The position numbers and the translations under genes are program-made. A DNA stretch of 64,000 bases from Bin125 sp026705025 (lineage in GTDB: Bacteria; Chloroflexota; Dehalococcoidia; Bin125), in the NCBI GenBank assembly GCA_026705025.1, contig JAPPBN010000034.1, forward strand, positions 1-64,000, given 5' to 3'. A model generated the notes under the pieces. It saw only the letters and a list, made by a program, of their open reading frames with translations. It searched no databases and had not been told where the DNA came from. Shown one piece after another: positions 59,225 through 64,000 of this stretch; the first letter of the stretch is position 1; each line of letters starts with the position of its first letter.

Positions 59225-60348
59225 GGCGACTACTTCTCACGCTCGTCGGCTTGGCGGCGACCGCTGCGTCTCTCATCGCCTGTGCATCCGACGATGCCGA
59301 TCCGCTCTCCCTCGAAGACGCCGTCGGCCAGATGCTCCTGATCGGCTTCCGTGGAGAGACCCTCGACGATGAGACCACAGCGCTGCTGGAAGAGATCTCC
59401 CCGGGAGGAGTCATCCTCTTCGACTACGACGGCCCCAGCAGTGGCGAGCAGGTCCGCAACATTGTTTCCCCCGAGCAACTGAAGGCGTTGAGCGCTGACT
59501 TGCAAGCCGCGTCTGAGCGTCCGCTTTTGATCGCGATCGACGCCGAAGGCGGCTTCGTCAACCGGCTCAGGGAGGACTACGGGTTCGAGGTCCAGCTGCC
59601 CAGCCATCTCACCCTCGGCGCGGGAACTCCGGCCGAGACCGAGTCGTTGGCCGGCGCATCGGCCCGACAACTTAGCGACCTCGGCATCAACTGGAACCTC
59701 GCGCCCGTCGTCGACGTCAACGTCTTCCCCGAGAGTCCGGCCATCGGTCACTGGGAGCGCTCCTTCAGCGACAATCCCGATTCAGTCGCCGATCACGCCG
59801 CCGCCTTCGTCCGCGCCCACCACGACCAGGGCGTCGTCTCCACGCTCAAGCACTTCCCCGGACACGGCAGCGCCGTCGGCGACACACATCTCGGCGTCAC
59901 CGACGTGACGGACTCGTTCATCCGCGAAGATGAACTTGCTCCCTACCGAATGTTGATCGACGACGGCTACGACGACGTCGTCATGACCGCGCACGTCGTC
60001 AACCGCAATCTCGATCCCTCAGCCCGACCGGCGACCCTCTCCCGACCAATCGTCACCGACCTGCTGCGCGGCGAGCTGGGTTTCGACGGCGTCATCCTCT
60101 CCGACGACATGCAGATGGGCGCGATCCTTGAGCAGTACAGCCTGGAGACCGCGGCGATCGAGGCGATCAAGGCGGGCGTCGATGTGATCCTGATCGCCAA
60201 TCAGAACACCTACGACATCGACCACGTCCGCCGGGTCAAGGCCGCGATCATCGCCGCCGTCGAACGTGGCGAGATCTCGCGTCAGCGAATCGAAGAATCG
60301 GTCGAACGAATCCTCGCCCTCAAGCGCAGGTACGGCCTCATCGACTAG
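59221..60348 (+). CDS. Glycoside hydrolase family 3 beta-N-acetylhexosaminidase (NagZ-like lipoprotein)
   Basis: 375 residues. An N-terminal lipoprotein signal (MRRLLLTLVGLAATAASLIAC, Cys21) places it on the outer face of the membrane. The catalytic TIM barrel shows LKHFPGHGSAVGDTH (209 onward, with the His general acid/base loop) and the nucleophile Asp295 in LSDDMQMG. Probably removes N-acetylglucosamine from peptidoglycan fragments. The start is GTG 59221, overlapping the DinB stop; earlier starts in the same frame lie within the DinB gene. Confidence 0.93.
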   Translation: MRRLLLTLVGLAATAASLIACASDDADPLSLEDAVGQMLLIGFRGETLDDETTALLEEISPGGVILFDYDGPSSGEQVRNIVSPEQLKALSADLQAASERPLLIAIDAEGGFVNRLREDYGFEVQLPSHLTLGAGTPAETESLAGASARQLSDLGINWNLAPVVDVNVFPESPAIGHWERSFSDNPDSVADHAAAFVRAHHDQGVVSTLKHFPGHGSAVGDTHLGVTDVTDSFIREDELAPYRMLIDDGYDDVVMTAHVVNRNLDPSARPATLSRPIVTDLLRGELGFDGVILSDDMQMGAILEQYSLETAAIEAIKAGVDVILIANQNTYDIDHVRRVKAAIIAAVERGEISRQRIEESVERILALKRRYGLID

Positions 60349-60351
60349 ACG

Positions 60352-61731
60352 CTACGCGGCCGCCTCCTCCGACTCCGGTTCGAGCACGATCGTGAACCAG
60401 GACACCCGCACGGTCTCAGCGCAGATCCGGCCATCGAAAGTCAGGTAGGAGTCCAGAATCGTCCAGTGTCGGTCGAGCCGGCCGCGCACAGCAATCTGCG
60501 CCCGCTCCAGGTCCCACGCCGGCGCAGGCAGACAAACCTCGGCCGGCCGGGCCAGCCGGTCTCCAGGTCGTCCGCCAAAGACCTCGCCAAGCAACTCAAT
60601 CGTGTTCATCCCCCGGCCGCTGTGGTAGTAAACATGCCAGATCCGCACCCTGAGCAGCGGCGCCCGTCGAGCTAACTCGTGGCTCCGTCCATCTCCCTCC
60701 AGCACCGCGCCGGAACGGAACAGATGCCGATGCCCCCCGACTCGCTCAACCATCACGGTCACATAGAAGCCTCTCGAATATCGGCGTAGCTCCTCCGACA
60801 CCGAGGCCGAGATCGCCGTCAGATCGAGCGATCCGGACGCGCCCGACGGCCGGTTCGATCTGATTTCCCTGATCTCCACCGGCACTTGATGGATTCCACG
60901 CCTGCCACCGAATTCCGACCGGCTGTTCAGCGCTCCCAACAGCCCGACCCGGTCGCTCGCGGCGGCAGCAGGTGCGCTGCCTGAGGAGGGCGGTTGGATG
61001 GCTCCGCGCGCCAGGTTCGGCGGATCGGGCGGCGGAGCTGCCTGAACCGAAGCGGCGGTCGGTGTTGGCCTCTCATAGCCGACGATCCGGATCTTTAGGG
61101 AATGGTTGCTGTGCCATCCCCAGTCCTCCTCGGCCTTCCCTTTCATGAGAGCTTCGTCGCCGAGCGGCCAGCTTCCCGAGTCCTCATCGTTGTCGTCTGT
61201 TGCTGCAAACGCGGCGTTAATGCTCCCCGGGGGATTATGCACGTCCCAGACCACGGCATAGGTGGTCGCAGCCTCAACGTCATAGCCACCTTCCGGAAAG
61301 GTCCAGCTGTTCGCTCCGGTCGTGATGGCACTCGGATTGGTCAGCGTCGCCAACCTCGCAAGTGGTTTGCCGTTCCCGTTGATCGACCAGAGCTCGATGT
61401 TGTACGTCGGCTGAACCCCCTGCTGGTTACCTACGGTGACCTCGAGTTTCAGTGCGGTCAGTTTGTATCCACCCGCGTGCGCGCGCGTCGAAAACGTCTG
61501 TCCGTACTCATGGCCGAACCCGAATGTAGCGCCTTTGGTTTTGCCGAAGTTGCTGGCCAGTGTGGTGGAGGTCTGCGCGCCGGCAGTGGCCCCGCCCAGC
61601 AGCAGCGCTGTCAGGCCAATCAGACCCACCAGCGCAATCAGGCCGAAAACGCGCCTCGGCGAGCTGTGGCTGACCGCGCCGCACAGCCCTCCTCTGGGAG
61701 TCCCTGCGCCGGATGTCGTATATGCAAACAT
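60352..61731 (-). CDS. Secreted surface protein with choice-of-anchor-like domain
   Basis: About 459 residues. A long positively charged N-terminus leads to a hydrophobic segment (about 28-50, FGLIALVGLIGLTALLLGGA) with an Ala-x-Ala-like cleavage site. The next 160 residues resemble choice-of-anchor-type beta-sandwich domains (QTFSTRAHAGGYKLTALKLEVTVG, YDVEAATTYAVVWDV). A Pro/Ala linker follows, and then a 180-residue unrecognised region rich in beta strands. The ATG 61731 start is uncertain; GTG 61755 is also possible. The C-terminal part has no recognised function. Confidence 0.7.
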   Translation of the reverse strand: MFAYTTSGAGTPRGGLCGAVSHSSPRRVFGLIALVGLIGLTALLLGGATAGAQTSTTLASNFGKTKGATFGFGHEYGQTFSTRAHAGGYKLTALKLEVTVGNQQGVQPTYNIELWSINGNGKPLARLATLTNPSAITTGANSWTFPEGGYDVEAATTYAVVWDVHNPPGSINAAFAATDDNDEDSGSWPLGDEALMKGKAEEDWGWHSNHSLKIRIVGYERPTPTAASVQAAPPPDPPNLARGAIQPPSSGSAPAAAASDRVGLLGALNSRSEFGGRRGIHQVPVEIREIRSNRPSGASGSLDLTAISASVSEELRRYSRGFYVTVMVERVGGHRHLFRSGAVLEGDGRSHELARRAPLLRVRIWHVYYHSGRGMNTIELLGEVFGGRPGDRLARPAEVCLPAPAWDLERAQIAVRGRLDRHWTILDSYLTFDGRICAETVRVSWFTIVLEPESEEAAA

Positions 61732-62339
61732 CAAGCTAGCCCCGCTTCCACTCACGGATGAATCACGTCAAGATCGGCGATAGGCGGCAATGTATGTGAC
61801 AAGTCTGTGCTGAGGTGACAGAAGATAGTCGAGGTTTCGTGCGTTTAACCGGGAGATCCAAGCCTTTACGAAAGTCACCGGTCCAACGCAGGCCGGAGGG
61901 AGCCCACCAAGGAACTCCGCTTGCCGCTCACTTGCCTCTCACTTGGTGCGCATCTGGATCCGTCACCCGCCACGCAGCGGTTGGCCTTGGAAACGCACCC
62001 ATGTTCGTATATGATCAACCCACAGCAGAGCGTTTGGGGGACCGCCAATGTCCGATTCCAGTTCGAACCGGTACTTGGTCCGGCAGGCGACGCTTCGGAA
62101 CCTCCGATGCAGTGACGACCCACGAAGAGAACCGAAAAAACCTGAAAAATGCTGAAACATCGGATTTCACGATCTCCAGTGTTTTGCGGGACATCGTGGT
62201 CCTTCCTCGGTCGTTTTCCGCCCAGAAAAAAAGTTCACCGAAAACCTGAAACCGAGAATTAGCCAGATGCTCGGCCGGCATCAGCGCGTATCCTGTGCGA
62301 ACCGAACCTGACATCTGCACACGTTGAAAGGTGTGACAC
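61732..62339. other. Long intergenic region (about 0.6 kb)
   Basis: Divergent gap between the surface-protein gene and the first tandem esterase. No supported gene; the open frames lack ribosome sites and recognisable domains. It contains the segment shared with 14831-14894 and, near the right end, AAAGGTGT as ribosome site of the esterase. On the minus strand TTGTCA near 61795-61800 could be a -35 element for the surface-protein gene. Confidence 0.65.
62176..62239. repeat. Intergenic segment shared with 14831-14894
   Basis: Starts CCAGTGTTTTGCGGGACATC and ends with a seven-A run then AGTTCACC-like sequence. About 40 of 64 columns match the other copy without gaps. Both copies lie in non-coding DNA roughly 80-165 bases before an alpha/beta hydrolase gene on the plus strand. 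Confidence 0.55.
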
Positions 62340-63266
62340 ATGCCCCCAACCCCAGAGACCCAGGGACTGCTCGCCATGCTCGAGGAGGCCGGCGGACCTG
62401 ATATCTCCGAACAGACGCCGGAGGAAGCGCGAGTCGCGATCGCCGGATTTGCCGCCATGCAGGCCGGCGCGCCCGAGCCCGCCCGAGTCGAAGATCGAAC
62501 CGTCCCCGGCCCGGCCGGCGACATTCCGATTCGCGTGTACGCCTCTGAGGGCGACAACCTGCCCGTCGTGATGTACTTCCATGGCGGCGGCTGGGTGCTC
62601 GGCGACATCGAATCGCACGATGGCACCTGCAAGCAGCTGCTGGCCGAGCTGGGCGACGCGGTCGTCGTCTCGGTTCACTACCGACTCGCGCCCGAGGACA
62701 AGTACCCGGCCGCGGCCGATGACTGCTACGCAGCCGCGGCCTGGGTCGCGGAGAACGGCGGCCAGATCGGCGCCGACGGATCCCGCATGGCGGTCTGCGG
62801 CGACTCGGCGGGCGGCAACCTCTCGGCCGTGGTCTCACAGATGGCCCGCGACAAGGGCGGCCCCGCTATCGCCGCGCAGGTCCTGCACGTGCCCGTCACC
62901 GACCACAACTACAGCTACCCGTCATACACCGAAAACGCAGAAGGCATGCTGCTCACGCGTGACTCGATGGTCTGGTTCTGGGATCACTACCTGCCAAACG
63001 CCGAAGCAGGTCAGGAAGCCTACGCCTCGCCGATCAAGGCCGCCGATCTCTCAGGTCTGGCCCCGGCCCTAATCCAGACCGCCGAGTTTGATCCCCTGCG
63101 CGATGAGGGCGAAGCCTACGGCGCCGCAATCGAGGCAGCCGGCGGCGACGTCACCGTGCATCGCTACGACGGGGTCGTCCACGACCCGTTCATGATGTTC
63201 GCCGTCATCCCCACCGGCATCGAATGCCTCAAGGAGGCCGCCGCCTACATCAACGATCGCATCTGA
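62340..63266 (+). CDS. HSL-type esterase, tandem copy 1
   Basis: 308 residues. HGGG at 81-84, nucleophile Ser156 in CGDSAGGN, the acid Asp in EFDPLRDEGEAYG, and the His in DGVVHDPF. AAAGGTGT lies seven bases before the ATG. A short-chain carboxylesterase of the hormone-sensitive-lipase family, cytosolic. It is the first of two adjacent paralogues separated by a type 1 palindromic element, indicating a local duplication. Confidence 0.93.
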   Translation: MPPTPETQGLLAMLEEAGGPDISEQTPEEARVAIAGFAAMQAGAPEPARVEDRTVPGPAGDIPIRVYASEGDNLPVVMYFHGGGWVLGDIESHDGTCKQLLAELGDAVVVSVHYRLAPEDKYPAAADDCYAAAAWVAENGGQIGADGSRMAVCGDSAGGNLSAVVSQMARDKGGPAIAAQVLHVPVTDHNYSYPSYTENAEGMLLTRDSMVWFWDHYLPNAEAGQEAYASPIKAADLSGLAPALIQTAEFDPLRDEGEAYGAAIEAAGGDVTVHRYDGVVHDPFMMFAVIPTGIECLKEAAAYINDRI

Positions 63267-63292
63267 CGGAACATCCCGTCCCCGAACGCTTT

Positions 63293-63343
63293 TCTCTCCC
63301 CGCGAAGCGGGGGGAGATGCCGAAGGCAGAGGGGGGCTCCGCC
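63293..63343. repeat. GC-rich dispersed palindromic element (type 1)
   Basis: Second copy of the element at 12919-12966: C-rich arm, complementary G-rich arm, TGCC-GAA-GGCA mini-hairpin and a second G-rich arm. It lies between the two tandem esterases. Confidence 0.85.
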
Positions 63344-63366
63344 CTAGCTACCAGAAGGAACCACGC

Positions 63367-64000
63367 ATGCCCGTCACCGCTGAAACCCAGGCCATCCTCG
63401 ATCTGCGAGCCGGCGCAACGCCGTTCAACGAAATGCCGGTCGCGGAGGCTCGCGCCGCCATGGCCGCCCTGCGTCCACAGGGCGAGCCCGAGCCCGTCGT
63501 TCAGGTCCACGACATGGTGATCCCCGGACCAGCAGGAGATATCCCTGCGCGCGGCTACCTGCCCACCGACGATCCGCGCGACCTGCCCACCGTGGTCTAC
63601 TTCCACGGCGGTGGCTGGGTGATCGGCGATCTCGACTCGCACGACGCCGTCTGCCGCGCTCTCGCCAACCGGGTGCCGACCAGCGTGCTCTCGGTCGACT
63701 ACCGGCTCGCGCCCGAGGCAACATACCCCGCCGCTGCCGACGACTGCTATGCCGCGCTGGAGTGGATCACCGGGATGTACGCCCAGCAGGGCGGCCCGAG
63801 CGACCAGATCGCCGTCGCCGGCGACTCCGCCGGCGGCAACCTGGCCGCCGTCGTCTCGCAGATGGCCCGCGACCGTGGCGGTCCGCAGATCGCCGCACAG
63901 ATTCTGATCTATCCGGTCACCGACTTCAACTTCGAGACCGAGTCGTACAAGGTCAATGGCGGCGGCGAGTACGGACTCTCCGAAGCCGGCATGCGCTGGT
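63367..64000 (+). CDS. HSL-type esterase, tandem copy 2 (3'-truncated by window edge)
   Basis: 211 residues are visible before the window ends. HGGG at His80, Ser154 in AGDSAGGN, and PGPAGDIPARGYLP mirror copy 1. AAGGA precedes the ATG. The acid and His parts of the triad lie beyond the edge. The N-terminal 45 residues differ more from copy 1 than the core does, suggesting divergence in substrate range. Confidence 0.93.
   Translation, partial: MPVTAETQAILDLRAGATPFNEMPVAEARAAMAALRPQGEPEPVVQVHDMVIPGPAGDIPARGYLPTDDPRDLPTVVYFHGGGWVIGDLDSHDAVCRALANRVPTSVLSVDYRLAPEATYPAAADDCYAALEWITGMYAQQGGPSDQIAVAGDSAGGNLAAVVSQMARDRGGPQIAAQILIYPVTDFNFETESYKVNGGGEYGLSEAGMRW

Noticed and set aside
61815..62249. 144-codon open frame in the right intergenic region
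   Set aside because: No ribosome site, no motif, and two minus-strand frames of similar quality cross it.

Overview
This 64-kb window comes from a GC-rich bacterial chromosome with densely packed, frequently overlapping genes. No rRNA, transposase, integrase, phage structural gene or CRISPR array is visible. Several traits together suggest a heterotrophic, possibly uncultured Chloroflexota-like lineage (SAR202/Dehalococcoidia type), although an actinobacterial relative cannot be excluded without a search. These traits are seven CaiB/BaiF (family III) CoA-transferase genes, enolase-superfamily, luciferase-like and amidohydrolase catabolic genes, a separate AICAR formyltransferase and PurO-type IMP cyclohydrolase in place of bifunctional PurH, and an SCO1664-family gene. 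The taxonomic call is inference.

Layout. 1-11460, mostly plus: the 3' part of katG, a membrane zinc-ribbon protein, a sulfurtransferase (minus strand), an alpha/beta hydrolase, an acidic hypothetical protein, DinB, an SDR39U1-type epimerase, AICAR formyltransferase, citramalate synthase, an enolase-superfamily dehydratase and tRNA-Pro(CGG). 11521-16858: an MFS carrier diverging from an amidohydrolase, then 0.8 kb of non-coding DNA with a degenerate 70-bp tandem repeat, then a large Abhydrolase_10 protein. 16875-21457, minus: a CoA-transferase, a DUF2283/DUF4258-like pair, a double-domain CoA-transferase and coaE. 21553-24629, plus: tag, a crotonase, a GNAT and a glutaredoxin-thioredoxin reductase fusion. 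24633-36263, minus: a long run with two overlapping CoA-transferases, patatin, a VOC epimerase, an exporter, a J-domain/flavin reductase fusion, a DPP-IV-type peptidase, Xaa-Pro aminopeptidase and a biotin carboxylase/BCCP protein. 36312-45229: IMP cyclohydrolase (plus), then on the minus strand a PIN toxin-antitoxin pair, a second double CoA-transferase, SCO1664, MOSC, an exonuclease-BRCT protein and PepN. 45439-64000: hydrolases, an HTH protein, a luciferase-like monooxygenase, an MBL hydrolase, another overlapping CoA-transferase pair, SDR, RmuC, a YbaY lipoprotein, an acyl-CoA ligase, HSL-type esterases, DinB, a GH3 hexosaminidase and a secreted surface protein.

How the genes fit together. 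The dominant theme is acyl-CoA chemistry on imported organic acids and esters. Esterases and alpha/beta hydrolases release acids, CoA-transferases and the acyl-CoA ligase activate them, and the crotonase, SDR, luciferase-like oxygenase, biotin carboxylase and VOC epimerase process them. PepN, Xaa-Pro aminopeptidase and DPP-IV point to peptide scavenging.

The most notable pattern concerns the CoA-transferases. Apart from one single gene, every CoA-transferase domain occurs in a pair, either fused in one polypeptide or encoded by overlapping adjacent genes. In each of the four pairs one domain has the family's catalytic Asp and the other has Ser, Glu or Tyr at that column. This suggests obligate catalytic/pseudocatalytic heterodimers.

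Other unusual items are the J-domain/flavin reductase fusion, a structured 70-bp tandem repeat, a segment shared by the only two long intergenic regions, an alpha/beta hydrolase without a canonical start codon, another without its nucleophile, and several REP-like elements with a two-alternative-hairpin layout.
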